A stretch of DNA of 64,000 bases from Adenophora triphylla var. japonica (GCA_022495995.1 JAFEMH010001451.1:400501-464500), one strand, 5' to 3'; counted from the stretch's first letter, positions 45,241 to 56,983 are shown. A program made the numbers and translations. The notes: generated by a model not told the origin, from the letters alone.

Positions 45241-46465
45241 CTGCAACAATTGTTATAAACACCTTAGTCTTCAATCCATACCGTGCACTATTAACTTAAA
45301 ATAAAATTTTATTTTAGGACGGAGAGAAAATAAATGTATTTTTGAGGTGCAGGATCAACAAAATCATGAGCATGAAAGAAAGAAAGAATACCCTAATACT
45401 TGCATAGAAAGTTGTAATAAGTAATAACTCCTTTGGTTGCTTTGTTAGGCAATTTTATTCTCATTCAAAATCTAGAGCCATATTCGAGCTGAGGAAAATC
45501 CAAAGACCTATATTTACAACAAATTAAATTAATTAGCCGCAAGACAACTTGAATGCGTACTCACATGTAAAAAAAATAAAACAATGTTCAGTCGCCTAAT
45601 ATAAATCATCGTTGAAATATAATCTAAGTAAAAAGAGGGTGTGCAACCTGAAGAATGGTCCATTAACAACTGAGCTTGGTTCCCTTGCGCAATGACATGG
45701 TTCTTTACCCTGAATGAAAATAGCACAACCAAATCTAATGAAAACAAAGACCATAATTCCAATAAGACTACATTACTCAAATAACCTAAAACGGAGAGGA
45801 AAACTCGTAAGAAAGAAATCCAAAGATTTAATAGCAAGATAAAAGCAATCTATTCAACTCCGAATGGGTCTTAATTTGTTGTCAAGATATTTCAACCGTA
45901 ATGACATGTAGAATAGAAGCAAATTGTTCAAATAACTTAACAGCAAATCGAGATCGTTGAGCACCCAACAGAGCAATCAATCAAAAAATTACACACATAA
46001 GAAGAAACGAATTTAACTTTCTTGTCTGCTCCATCTGAAAATAAAAGGATGAAATTCACAGGAAAAAATAATGCAGAATTGAAGCAGTTCAAATATCATC
46101 GAACACCCAACAAAGCAATTGAAATTACAAAACGGAAAACACAAACGAATTGAACTAATTATAAATTACCTGAAGGTCCAACTTCTTGAAATCCATGCAA
46201 CTGATCCAAACAAATTTCTACACCCAGAGCACAAGTAAATCAACATTTTAAAGCATAAAACTGATCCAACTAAAAGAAGAAAAAGACAACAACATATTCA
46301 TTTCATAATATTCTCCCTCTCTCCCACAAAGATAGGTGCATTTGACTATTCAAGCTTGTTAATGGGACTAACATTTTGAGACAAACAAAATGGATCCATG
46401 TACATACATAGTTTCTGTATCTACAACTACAAGAAAACAATGAATAAGAAAGGGCACTTTTAGCT
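45241..46465. other. Non-coding DNA, possible exon relics
   Basis: On the minus strand there are short stretches bounded by splice-like signals (about 45660-45710 and 46170-46200, each ending CAG before GT), but their translations match nothing I know. No gene is called. Confidence 0.35.
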
Positions 46466-46669
46466 TCACGAGAATCCAACTGCTTGTGACTTTCTTGGTA
46501 ATCTCGTTAAGTTGAAAGAGCATTTGAGTAGTGAGGATGATAAATCATCTGCTTTATCAGCGTCACTACTCAAACGCACTTTCAGCTTCATGAGATTACG
46601 TGAACTAATAGTGTTAGGAGCAGACGGAGGAGGAGAATCCAACATTTCCAAGTCATCAATATCCACCAA
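46466..46669 (-). CDS. Small hypothetical ORF
   Basis: 67 codons, MVDIDDLEMLDSPPPSAPN to LTRLPRKSQAVGFS. Acidic N-terminus, Ser/Leu/Lys-rich middle. I do not recognise it. The composition is protein-like rather than random, and it may be a first exon or a fragment of a minus-strand gene broken by the surrounding insertions. No function is assigned. Confidence 0.25.
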   Translation of the reverse strand: MVDIDDLEMLDSPPPSAPNTISSRNLMKLKVRLSSDADKADDLSSSLLKCSFNLTRLPRKSQAVGFS

Positions 46670-46903
46670 ATTTTGATTTGCGAAAGAGAGATGTAAAAAA
46701 ATGAGTATATGAATTTGTTCTGGTCTTTAAATGTAAAATTGAGCTAACGTTTCAGTTTAAAATAGTCTATTATAACTTGAATTTCTCAGAGAAATAATCC
46801 TTTCAGCACCTCTACACCTCTATTTCTATCCTACAAAGCTACAAAAATAATTTCCATACTTTTTGCAAATACAAACCCTAATTCATCACATCACTAATGC
46901 ATA

Positions 46904-47113
46904 CTCCCTACGTCCCATTAGAAATCACTCAGTTACTGTACTCACGCAAATTAAGGAAAAAATAATGGAGAAAGTGTTGTGAGTGTAAAAGTAAAATAGG
47001 AGAGAGAATGAGTGGAGGGAATAGTAAAGATTCTTTGCCATTTTAGGAAGTGTGTGATTTGTAGCGGGACGCCCAAAGAGGATAGTGTGTGATTTGTAGC
47101 GGGACGGAGGGAG
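46904..47113. mobile_element. Stowaway-type MITE
   Basis: 210 bp with ends CTCCCTACGTCCCATTA and, inverted, CTCCCTCCGTCCCGCTA, and TA at 46902-46903 and 47114-47115. The internal sequence (GGAGAAAGTGTTGTGAGTG; AGAGAGAATGAGTGGAGG) is the reverse complement of that in the copy at 25580-25811, so both belong to one family. Confidence 0.88.
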
Positions 47114-47490
47114 TACAAAAATTCCAATTAAATACAGAAAGCTTTCAAACAGAACTGAACAGAAATCCAAAAGGGGTCAATTTTTATAACACAAAGCATG
47201 TAAGCATATGTACATAAAACAAAATCAAACGAAATGCAAGGATTTGAGAGGCGAAACCATTATTCTGGTACAATGTTAGCCGCTCGCCAATTACAGTAAA
47301 ATCAAGCATGTTCTGCTTCAAAGAGAGAGATCGGCGAGAAGGAGAGAGATCGGGGAGATAGAGGTGTCTGTGTGTGAGAGAGAGAGAGAGAGACTGTGTT
47401 GGGTATGCATGTTTTAACCCTCCTATTTTGTATTAGATTTGATTGATACCTGAATGCGCGCTCGCCGAAATTTGGAAGAAGAAAAATAAA
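47114..47490. other. Non-coding DNA and element leader scrap
   Basis: GA-rich simple sequence at 47320-47395. From about 47440 (GAATGCGCGCTCGCCGAAAT) it resembles the leader to the left of LTR cores 1 and 3. Confidence 0.45.
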
Positions 47491-47505
47491 GGAGTCGCCA
47501 CGCCA
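47491..47505 (-). other. Primer-site-like motif next to LTR core 2
   Basis: TGGCGTGGCGACTCC on the minus strand, directly following an LTR end in CA. See the same motif at 42682 and 57454. Confidence 0.5.
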
Positions 47506-48604
47506 TGCTTTTAGAGGTGCACTTTGAAAAACCTTTTTGAAAGAGAACGGGTTCGGGGGTCAGGTTACGTGTTGGGAAGAACCAAGAGTTCACCCAACAC
47601 GCCTCGTCCGTCCCGAGTCTTTCTAATTTAGACATCCAAATAATTCAAAAGAACGTGCAAACGATGATAATAGGTAAGTACGATAAACATGAATTTTATT
47701 GAATAGGCAAGATCATTACAACTTGTAGACCAATTGTCCGGGAGGCCACTTCCCTTTACAGCAATAAGAATAGATTACATGGCCAGAGCACTGGGACACC
47801 AACACGGAGGTCCTGGGTTCGACTCTCCCCAAGGGTTAGAGTGGATGATTATCCCTCCCTAGTTAGTATTAGGCGCCTCTGGGGTGGGGATTTTAAGGGA
47901 ATTTCAGAGAATTGATGGACTTGTTAGTAATTTGACTTACACAAAAAAAGGGGCTTGACTCGAGATGGGCAAGCCTCAAAAAAAATAAAAAATAAGAATA
48001 GATTACAAAAGAAATCAGGTCCTCTGCAAAGGATCATCTATGTCGCGTGACATAGGACTCCCGTGTCCAAATATGTCGCGTGACATAAACGGTCACCTTG
48101 CAGAGACTCACAACTAACTGTTCACAGAATCTCTAGATGAACACAAAATTACAATTAAAACCAGATCTAGGCACTAAACAACATGAACACATTACTGAAT
48201 GTTAAAATAACCAACTAAATCAACTTACAACTGAAACATGGTCCCTGCAGATGGTCACGACATGTCGCGTGACACAGGACTCCTCATGTCCAAGTGTGTC
48301 GCGTGACATAGGGTAACCATCGTACCTCACAAACTGAGATGCAGATCTAACAGATGCACAACAATTATACCAAAATCAATAAGAACAACATGAATTAGAT
48401 ACGAATTGATCAAAGGAGTGTGGATATGGGAGATCCACACTCCCTTGACATCCAAATTGCAAATCTAAGTAGATCACATCATAAGCAAGCAATTGGACTC
48501 AAGTATAAACGATTTAAACAGAGAGATTACAGTTGCCACTTGATAATCTGAGGCAGATGGAGTCTGATTATCAAGTGGAGAAGAAGGGAGAACAATTAAA
48601 CAAA

Positions 48605-48635
<31 letters not shown>

Positions 48636-49279
48636 AGGAGAGATTAGTTACCCTTGTAGTCCTCAACTCTTACACCAAGTTAGGTGTAGGAGTCTTCGAT
48701 TCAGCTTCTGGAATGGAGATCTAAGCACGAACTGAGAGCTAAATTGGAAGATCTGAAGTATATGGGGGAAGTAGGAGAGGAATTGGGTTGAAGAAAGGTG
48801 AGAGGTAAATGAATTGGAGGGGAATTGGGTAGTTTTTGTGAGGGAGGAAGAGAGAGAGAGAGTTTCTGGGGTAATTTGTGCAGATTTACGTTAGGAGGTT
48901 GAAATTCGGATCTAAAACTGAGAGGGGTAGGGTATTATTTATAGCTGCAGTCCATGGTAGCCTTGTGTCCCACGGCGTAACATAACCACTTTCCATGCTT
49001 CGACTTGTCGCGTGACACAAGGTGACCATAACCGTTTTTGGTGCCAAATTTGGTTCTGGAACCTTCTTGGATAATACCTAAAAAGTCCAAAACAGATTTA
49101 TTCCTTTTAGGTCCCTTAGCCTGAGCAAAGTACAAAAAAGTACTTCCTTCGCGTGAAACTTATGAAATGTTTTCGAAAGTCTCGGGATGGACCGGGAATT
49201 TACCAAAATGCCCCTAAATGCAATTTTATCATATTAAAATGCATCTGGAAAGGTCGCGAATTGGATTGGCGTACTTACA
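47506..49279 (-). repeat. LTR core 2 (element A)
   Basis: Ends are TG and CA on either strand (minus: TGTAAGTACGCC ... AAAAGCA). A TATA box for minus-strand transcription (GCTATAAATAAT) lies at 48935-48945. Five exact copies of TGTCGCGTGACA lie at 48041, 48074, 48263, 48297 and 49006, the last 60 bp upstream of the TATA box. It is interrupted by a SINE. The polypurine-like GCCGAGGGGCT adjoins its right end, so the 3' untranslated region of element A follows to the right. Confidence 0.65.
47780..47990 (+). mobile_element. tRNA-derived SINE
   Basis: Starts TGGCCAGAGCACTGGGAC, has a box B-like GGTTCGACTC 32 bp later (RNA polymerase III promoter element) and ends in CAAAAAAAATAAAA. A perfect 17-bp target duplication AATAAGAATAGATTACA flanks it (47763-47779 and 47991-48007). 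Non-coding; it would have moved with LINE proteins. Confidence 0.92.
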
Positions 49280-49469
49280 GAGCCCCTCGGCAACGTCACT
49301 TATGGAATAAGTGAGGTTGTCGATAAAATAAGACCCAATCCCAATGAGCGGCTGGGGAATAAAGCGGAAGGCTAGACGGTGAGATGGTGAATCGGATGGC
49401 TGGACCTTTTGATAAAGGATTCCTACGTATCCCAGGGAGGGAATCAAGCCAAATCATAGTTCGAAAATA
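49280..49469 (-). other. Element A 3' tail with conserved structured motif
   Basis: Begins GAGCCCCTCGGCAACGTCAC like the tails of cores 1 and 3. At 49400-49460 it has the shared motif: GGACCTTTTGATAAAGGATT (short hairpin), CCTACGTATCCC, GGAATCAAGCC and ATAGTTCG. Confidence 0.55.
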
Positions 49470-49694
49470 TGACTGTGCAGTTGTCACCCAATATTTGACT
49501 GTGCGGTTGTCACCCAACAACTGACTGTTCGGTTGTCACCCAACATCTGACTGTGCGGTTGTCACCCAATTTCTGACTGTGTGGTTGTCACCCCTTTCTG
49601 ACTATGTGGTTGTCACCCCTTTCTGACTATGTGGTTGTCACCCCTTTCTGACTATGTGGTTGTTACCCCTTTCTGACTGTGTGGTTGTCACCCC
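49470..49694 (+). repeat. Tandem array, nine 25-26-bp units
   Basis: Consensus TGACTGTGCGGTTGTCACCC plus a short spacer. Each unit can pair TGAC with GTCA. The last five units are the more uniform (CCTTTC spacer), suggesting recent expansion from one end. It lies in the element A 3' untranslated region. Confidence 0.95.
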
Positions 49695-49814
49695 TTTTAT
49701 GAAATCTGTAGCTGCCGGAGGGACTGATGCTATTGTTTATGCTGCTGGGGATAGATGTAGCTGTCGGAGGGTCCTATGCTACTAATTGTTGTTGACGTTT
49801 GACGGGTGCGGGGC

Positions 49815-50205
49815 GGTCTTTTGTTGACTGTTGGCTTTAGGGTCTGGGACTTTTGCTTGCGGGGCAGCGGATTCTTGTTGGTGCTTCGGCGGCGGGGCCT
49901 ATCTCTGTTGACAATTGGCTTTGGGGTCTGGGACTTCGCCTGATGTGATGGGAATTTCGCTTGCTGGGCAGCGAATTCTTGTTGACTCTTTGGCGGCGTG
50001 GCCCTCTTTCGTTGACTGTTGGCTCTGGTCTGGGACCATACTTGCTGTGACGGGGACTTTGCTTGCTGGGCAGCGGATTCTTGTTGGTGTTTTGGTGGCG
50101 GGGCCTTCTTTGGTGATGGTTGACTTTTGTGTCCTGAGCTTTGCTTGGTAAGCCGGGGACTTTGCTTGCTGGGCAGCGGATTCTTATTGACGGTTGACGG
50201 TGGGG
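49815..50205 (+). repeat. Tandem array, four units of about 103 bp
   Basis: Marked by CTGGGCAGCGGATTCTTGTT at about 49860, 49965, 50066 and 50169, with TTGACTGTTGGCTTTGGGGT and GGCGGCGGGGCC between. Second array in the same element region. Confidence 0.88.
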
Positions 50206-50418
50206 CTATTGATTTTGATGCGCCCTGCTGGGGAGATTCAGATAGACACAGACTTTTTGTCTCGGCTTTGCTTTGAGGGACAATCTTTGAGATTTGCTCA
50301 GTTAACTGCTGTACCTGTGGGGGAAAAGCAACACTCGAAACACTACAAGGATCAAAGTGTTAATTACCAAAAAACAGGGCTTTTTTTTTTTGGAAATTTT
50401 TGGCCTAGGGACACACTT

Positions 50419-50462
50419 TGTCACACGACCTCATAAGGTAAATGGACAGTCCTTTAAAACAG
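50419..50462 (+). promoter_or_regulatory. Promoter candidate of antisense gene A
   Basis: TGTCACACGACC (50419-50430, an inverted near-copy of the element A dyad TGTCGCGTGACA) stands about 25 bp before CTTTAAAACAG. Antisense gene B has TTTAAAACAG at the same position after its own dyad, which supports TTTAAAA as a TATA-like box. Confidence 0.5.
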
Positions 50463-50595
50463 CAAACAACCTTCATTTTGAAATACATTTTTAGAGGGAG
50501 GCCGATGGTTTTTGAGAAGAAAAACATCCAATTTCACAATTTTGAGTGAAACCAAAGGAGATTAGGGTATCGATTAAGCTTTTGATCTTGCAACC

Positions 50596-53037
50596 ATGCC
50601 TCGTAAACCTCGACCCACGAAGAAAGGCCCTTCCCAAGCTCAGTTGGCTGCTCGGAGGAAGAATGCTTTACGGAATCAAAGGCCCTTCGTTCCTCAAGCA
50701 GTGCGAGGAGATTTTTATCCTCAACTCAGGGAACATACTTCTGCACCAGGGAAGAAAAAAATGATATTTTTTGAAAACCTTACTTTTCGCCTCTTTGAAC
50801 AATTGATTTTTCGAACTGTTTGAGCTTTTACCTGTGAAATTCTGGGCTTGCTTCATAGTTATGGGTTTATGAGAAATCATGAATGCTTGTTTAACTGCCT
50901 TAACCCTAATTTTCTTGGCGAGGTATGAAATTGCAATTAGGGACAATTTATTGACATGTTTCTTTTTTGAAAAATTTGGGATATTCATACCTGTGCTGTG
51001 TTTACCTGCAGGAGTTGCGTACCCGAGGCTCCCCGGAGGTTGTTGGTCAGCTATGGGAACTTTTGCCAGGTAGCCAGGAGTTAGGGCATTTGCCTAAGGG
51101 CTTGATATATGCTTCCAGGCTTGGTCACTTCTTTGAGATGGCGAGGGGCATAGGGGATACCCAGAGGAGTGCAGGGCTTGTGAGGGCATTCCGAGAGTTT
51201 TGGTGGGAGACTACCCACTCTTTCCATTTTTCCTGGGGAGAGGCAACTGTCACTCCTTACGATTTTACTGCCATCACGGGCCTTCCTTTCACTGATGAGC
51301 CTTTGTATTTAGAGGATCCTGCTCTTGATGATGATCCACAGCCTCCCACCGAGGCATACTTCACGGAGCTGATTGGTTTTGTTCCCAGGGGCAAGAAGGG
51401 GAACGGGTATGAACTTGGGGAGCTTCATGGTCAGTTGGTTGAGCAGAGTCAGGATTATCCAGCTGAGGTGGCAGATACGGAGGAGGACAGGCTGAGAGCT
51501 TTGAGACTGGCTAGAGCTTTTCTGTGGATTGGTTTTTCTGATATGCTTTTCATCAATGCCACATCTTCCGCTTTGATCTCTTTATTGGAGCTTTTGAGAG
51601 ACTGGGATGTTGTTGGGACTTTGTTCTGGGGAGAGGCTGGACTCGCGGAGCTGTACTTGGCTCTGGACGATGTCAGCAGGGGGAGGCTAAGTCCTTCAAC
51701 TGCTGCCATTTTGCTTTTGAGGTACTTCCCAATCTGAGTCTATCCTTTGCATTATTTTCTTTCTGTCCCTCTTTTATCAATCTGATTTGCTCTGATTTCT
51801 CTTTTCCGTGTCCGGGCTTATGAGATTATCTACCGTTATGCTTGGCGGGCGGGGAGGCGTGACTCCGCCACTATGTTTCCCGCTCCGCGACGTTGGGTGA
51901 AGGATGCTCGGGTGAAGGTTCTGGACAATGGACACCGTGAGGACGTGTGACAGCCTTCTTATCCCGATACCCCGGTTTGCTTGCAGAGGAATCCCTGAGT
52001 TTGAGCTTGTTTCCTTGGGGGGATCGGTATGCTGATGTTGAACTTGGACATGCCTTGCATTTGACTGAGTGCCGCAAGTTGTTGGTAGGTTTATCTGGGG
52101 ACGCTTTATATTTGGGAGAGCGGGTTTACAGACAAAGACACTCGGGCAAAGATGGTTAGAGTCCTAGTTGATCCTCCGACTGACATTTGGTTTCCTCGGA
52201 AATTGGAGGATGTGGCTTCTTTGATCCAGGGGGAGGCTGCATTTAATTATACCGAGGATGATGGAAATTATGGAGTTTTCGTGGCGACGAGGTTGAGATC
52301 TCCACAGGTGGCTCCGAGACAGGATGTTCAGTGGTGCAGCCCTTCTACCGGGTATGCGCGGATGTTCCCTTACCTCCTTCATTCGTTGATTTTCAGGATG
52401 GAGACTGTTTGAGACTAGCTCCCCTTGACATTAGCAAGATTTTTCCCTATTTTCAGCTTCCGGAGGGTACACGATCTGTAAGTAACTGTCCTCTCTTTCC
52501 TTATTGCTTTGACCTATTTAAAACTCTTGTCCTTCATGATGACTGGTTTCTGATTCTTCCTCTGCTTGATTGTACCAGGTCTCTGCTGATATTTACTGGA
52601 GCTTTGCTCGCCATTATACTGGAGCCATGGATATGATTGATCAGCTGGATAGGAGTGCTCGATACTGGAGGGAGCGATGTCTGGCTCGGGATTCTGATGA
52701 TGATGATTCCACACCCAGCTTGCCTAGCAGGAAGAGATCTCGGATCGATATGGCTGCTGAGGACACACACAGGCCCAGGACCAAGACTGCTCGTCGTCCA
52801 CCTAGTCCCGAGTATAATAGTGATACTATTAGCGACCCTTACGAGATTGAGACCACATCTATTCACGATGTCCATGAGCTCTTTCGAGATGACCCCATTG
52901 TTTACCACGATCCCGTTACTGATTTAGATTCTGAGGAGGGAGATGCAGACGGAGAGGGCAGTGATGACGCTGATGGTGATGATGATAGCTCTGATGACGA
53001 TGGTGGCTACGTTTCTGAGGACGATGGTTCGGAGTAG
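50596..53037 (+). pseudogene. Antisense gene A: plant mobile domain (PMD)-like protein
   Basis: Four exons, phase-0 introns: 50596-50751, 51012-51721, about 51810-52477 and 52579-53037. Exon 1 is basic (MPRKPRPTKKGPSQAQLAAR). Exon 2 has PMD hallmarks: AFREFWWETTHSFHFSWGEA, TVTPYDFTAITGLPF, WDVVGTLFWGEAGLAELY, LDDVSRG and, after a frameshift, EAKSFNCCHFAFE. PMD proteins such as MAIN and MAIL1 act in plant nuclei in silencing and genome stability. Exon 4 ends in a basic patch (PSRKRSRID) and a long Asp/Glu/Ser tail. Damage: the intron 1 donor GT is missing (CCAGGG then AAGAAA), a frameshift in exon 2, and stops in exon 3. It faces opposite to gag. Confidence 0.75.
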
Positions 53038-54600
53038 CCCCTTGTATCAAAACATTGCTCTTTTGATTATTGCACCTTTTCTCTTGCAAAGAAATGAACA
53101 AACACTCTCCTCTTTTTTTTTTATTATTTTGTTAAGAACTTATTTGCTTTTCCTAGACTCAGTACATTGTTGCTAGCCTTTTACGTTATTTTTATTGTCT
53201 GCACGAGTCCACTTTTGGGGTAATGACAATGAATGGCTCTTTTTTTTTTTTTTGAATGACAATGGCATAAGTATGAATGGCTTTTGGGGATTGGCTTGTA
53301 TATGGAGGGTGAGTGTGTATGCTGTCTAAATGAATCCCTCTCCCATGATATTTGCAGGGTGACTTTGTTGTTTTGAAGACAAGTCGGGGCATGCCCTGGT
53401 ATTGATCAGATTGCAAATCACTAATGTCTGGTGATGGTAACAGGATGTCGCACGACTCAGGATAGCTGGGACACTTTATGTCGCGTGACACCACGAGTCA
53501 CGCAGTGTGACTTCGACATCAGACTTTCCCAATATTTCAAAACTTCTTCATTGGCCTAGGGCATGAGACTCAGTAGCCCCAAAATGGAGTAACCTCTTTA
53601 AGTAACCAATCCATTCCCGGGGGGGTAAGATTCAAAAGGCAGCCCTGGTGTTCTTGTGCAAAATGAACCCATCAGTATTCTTCTTTGACCAAGCCCCAGT
53701 CTGACACTCCTTTTTATTGCATTCAAAACGTCGTGTAACCCAAGAGGAGATCGTTCTTCGAGCTTCACCAATCACGGCGGACAAGATTTAGAAGTGTTTA
53801 CGTGCAGGGGCATATTTTTCGAATGGTAGGAATGGATCCCGAGCTTGTATATGACATTCTCGCTTTTGGGTTTGACTCTTTTGGGAGAGTATAAGCATCG
53901 CATGGTGGGGAAAGGTGTATGGAAGCCCCTGCTGACCGAAACAGTGTTTAGCTCTATCTTCCTATGAATGCAGAGAAGAAGACTTACCGAGACACTTGAA
54001 AACTTGTCTTATTCGTGATGATCACAAGGCTGCTTAAAACCCTTTATTGATGTTCGGGTTAGTCAACCGCCAAAGCCGATATGAACAAATATTCCAATTA
54101 ATCCTGGGAAGAAAACCTACTGATATCGAGATCAAATTTGGAAAGACGGAACGAAGGATCTGTGTATAGGGATGGCCTTTGAGGAGACCAGGTTTTCTGA
54201 GATTTGATTGTGATTTCGACCGAACCAGTGACGGTTGCCTACGTTCCCCTCCTTGGGAGGAGCTTAGGTCGCCATAGTTCGGCTTATCCCGAATGAAAAG
54301 AATGAACGGTGAAATTCGGGGATGTTGAGGACTTTCGAGGATTTTGGGAATTTAGAAATATGTCCTCTTGGAGTGTCGATGGGAGACATAGATGCGAAGC
54401 CCCAGTGGGACATCCACGACAAGTGTTTGCGGAGGAGAAATGAAATATGCTCACATAAAACATCAAACGAACAGATGGAATTTGCACAATCTTCACTTGA
54501 CGGTCCTTTGAGCCTGGATAGGCTTAGCTCCTCTTTAAGCAATAATCTGCTTTAGATCTCGACGATATTGAAATGAAACCGCTATCCCAAGAGGAACTGC
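53038..54600. other. Element A spacer
   Basis: No pol sequence is recognisable, although it should lie here in a full element. It holds one exact copy of the dyad TGTCGCGTGACA (53479) and a variant (53446), a PPT-like AGTAGCCCCAAAA at 53571, and another copy of the structured tail motif (GCCTACGTTCCCC ... CATAGTTCGG, 54232-54285). Confidence 0.45.
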
Positions 54601-54649
54601 GACTGGGTCTCGGGGTTTCAATCGGCCCTTGGGTGATTTGGGATATCAT

Positions 54650-54896
54650 GACCTCTTAAAACGAGAGGTCGGCTAGGGTTTTTTGCTGACTGAACCTCTA
54701 AAGATGAGAGGTTGGCTTTTGGGTATGTGTTTGGGATTTCTAAGGTGAGGAAAATATCTTTAATGCCTCTAAGAATGAGAGGTCAATCTTGGCTTTGGTC
54801 AAAGGTAAGGGTATGGTATTGGGAGTGTCCTCTAAAATCGAGAGGACGACTTGGAATTGGTTAAGGCAGTGGGAATATCCTCTAAAATCGAGAGGA
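54650..54896 (+). repeat. Array of five hairpins
   Basis: Stem-loops at 54650-54670, 54693-54713, 54765-54783, 54827-54847 and 54878-54896, each with stem CCTCT/AGAGG and a 7-nt A-rich loop. Outer stem pairs covary: GACCTCT/AGAGGTC, AACCTCT/AGAGGTT, GTCCTCT/AGAGGAC. Spacing is 43-72 bp. Confidence 0.9.
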
Positions 54897-54899
54897 CGG

Positions 54900-55739
54900 C
54901 CGGAATTGGTTAGAGGTAATGATGAGGGGACATCCATGCTGTCTCTTTATTCACTCTGAGACTCCTCTTGAGTAACAACCGAATCCTTGGACTTTTGATT
55001 TCGAGAGGATCGCTGGGGACTAGGCTCTCTTTCTTTTCTTCTTTATATATATTTTTTGTATTTTTGTCTCTCTCTTTTTTTTTTTTTTGAGAGGAGAATT
55101 TCAGTTAGTCCCCAGGATGAATCAATGCATTCTGCCGTTCTTGAGCTTGGAGACGGTCACTCTTCTTTTGAATCACGGGAGCCTCGAGGATAGTCCCTCT
55201 TCTTCTGGTGATGGCTAAATGGGTTTCAAAACGTGCCGATCTTGAAATGAAAGGGTATTGTTTAGTGAGGGTGAGGTAAAGGTTTTTCTAGGGGTGAAAG
55301 GTTTCAACCGTATTCCCTACCGGATGATCTGAACGATGTTGAGCCTTCATTTGCTTGCTCAAGCTTACTTTGAGGAAGATCCGTGCAAATTCATCGAACA
55401 ACGAGATTATGAAAGAGATGTGAGCATATGGGACGCAAGATGGGGATATCAGCCGATTTTCTCACTCTGATCAATTTAAACATTAGTCATTTCAAAGCAT
55501 TAGTCATGAGCAAAGACAAGTGATTATGTAGAATAAAACCATTTCAATAAAATGTAATGTGGGTGCACAAGTAATGTCTCGAGTCTAGCAAGAATAGAAA
55601 CAAATATTTTATTCATTGAAATAAAAGACTCATAACAAGGGTGTAATAGACTCAAATCATAAAAACAAACATCTACTAGAAAGATAAAACCATCTAAGAC
55701 CCTATGACGCCTGACTGACTGACTTTTCATATGGGGAAG
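54900..55739. other. Non-coding part of element A
   Basis: Contains T-rich runs and no domain I recognise. The expected integrase-RT-protease region is absent. Confidence 0.4.
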
Positions 55740-56983
55740 CTTTGAAAATGCTGATGAGGATTATCGGCCACTTTAGGAGGAGCTTTTTCAATTCTACCTT
55801 CATAAACCATCCTTTGAATCAACATCTTCAAGGGAACACAAATGTTGGTGGCATGACCAGTGGTATCGATGATAGTAACAATACTTACTGCGATCCAAAT
55901 TCGGATTGTGCTTGGTGGGATGGTAATTATCAAGCGGCTTTATCATTCCTCTTCGCATCAACCCATTAAAAGCTTCCTCAGTTGTTATTCCCAAGTCATC
56001 AAATTCTCGCTTCTTGCGAGGTGGAAACTGACGGAGATCCTGAATATTGCTTCCTTCCTGGGAACCTATTTCGATCTTTCCCTCATCAATGAGTTCTTGA
56101 ATGATCATTCTCAACTGTATGCAAGCACAGGTGGTATGTCCCGAATATTTGTGATAGTCACAATATTTGCTCGGATCTAGGTTCTCATTGTGATGAAGAG
56201 GGATATAATTAACTAGCGGCTGAACCAAACCTCCGCTCACCAAAACCTTGAGAAATTTATTTATTGACATCCCTACCTTTCCCTAATACGCTTTCTTCTT
56301 TTCCGTTCGAACTTTCTTTGGAGGGGACCCGGGTATTGCCGTCCCTTCGGATAGGGTTCACAGCTGGAATAAAAGACATCTGATTCACAGTCACATATGA
56401 GGTCGGTCCTGAATGCTGATCATGCGGGGGTGACAAGCTGAAACCATATGAACTCAATGGTGGTTACGGAGCACTTCCTTGCAGGGGAACTTGGTCAGGG
56501 TGGAATAGCAGTGATCCTTTCTGAGTAAAATAATGGCATGACCCTTCGGAATCTGGGCCGGTATTGACTCTTCACATCAAAGTTGATTAGGAATACCGAA
56601 AGCCTCAGTGGATTGGGCCGCTCACCCTCAATCCGAGTTTGGACCACATGAGGTATCGGGGACGTAATCTTATCTTGTCCAACTTCATTCACCCCTTTCA
56701 TTGCATCTCCATTCCCGTAATCAACACCGCCGGCCTTGATGATTTCTTCATACGATCCATCTTCGTGGCGAATTATCGTAACCCCTGATGCGCATTGCTT
56801 CCACAAATCTAGCGTGAGTCTCTTCCGCTCAAGCTTTAGCAATTTGGGCCAGCAATTGAGCCTTACATTCACGAACCATGGCGGCTTCAAGAGCAGCTCG
56901 CAACTCGCTACCGACGCATCATTCAATTCTAGCCGCCCGAAGTAGGAAGAATTCCAACCGAGCGGATGGCATATCTTTTGCAC
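55740..56983 (-). pseudogene. Tat/Ogre-like gag remnant
   Basis: Two zinc-binding motifs in tandem: SKYCDYHKYSGHTTCACIQL, then IIQELIDEGKIEI (about 56180), and, across a frameshift, SKYCYYHRYTGHATNICVPL, then MVYEGRIE (about 55870). The pattern YC-x2-H-x5-GH-x4-C followed by I-x-x-L-I-D-x-G-x-I is typical of gag in Tat-group elements. The upstream part (56983-56495) has a charged helix (LLKLERKRLTLDLWKQCASG) and an acidic Gly-rich segment. It is not followed by pol. Opposite in strand to antisense gene A. Confidence 0.65.

Noticed and set aside
47780..47850. tRNA gene
   Set aside because: Box B is present but there is no cloverleaf; the 17-bp duplication and A-rich tail show a SINE.
49470..49694. 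Regular repeats resembling a CRISPR array
   Set aside because: The units are head-to-tail with 5-6-bp variable joints and no unique spacers; plant nuclear context; it is a tandem repeat in an element 3' region.
54264..54542. 92-codon minus-strand ORF in element A
   Set aside because: No domain, no partner exons, and overlapping frames of similar length on the other strand.
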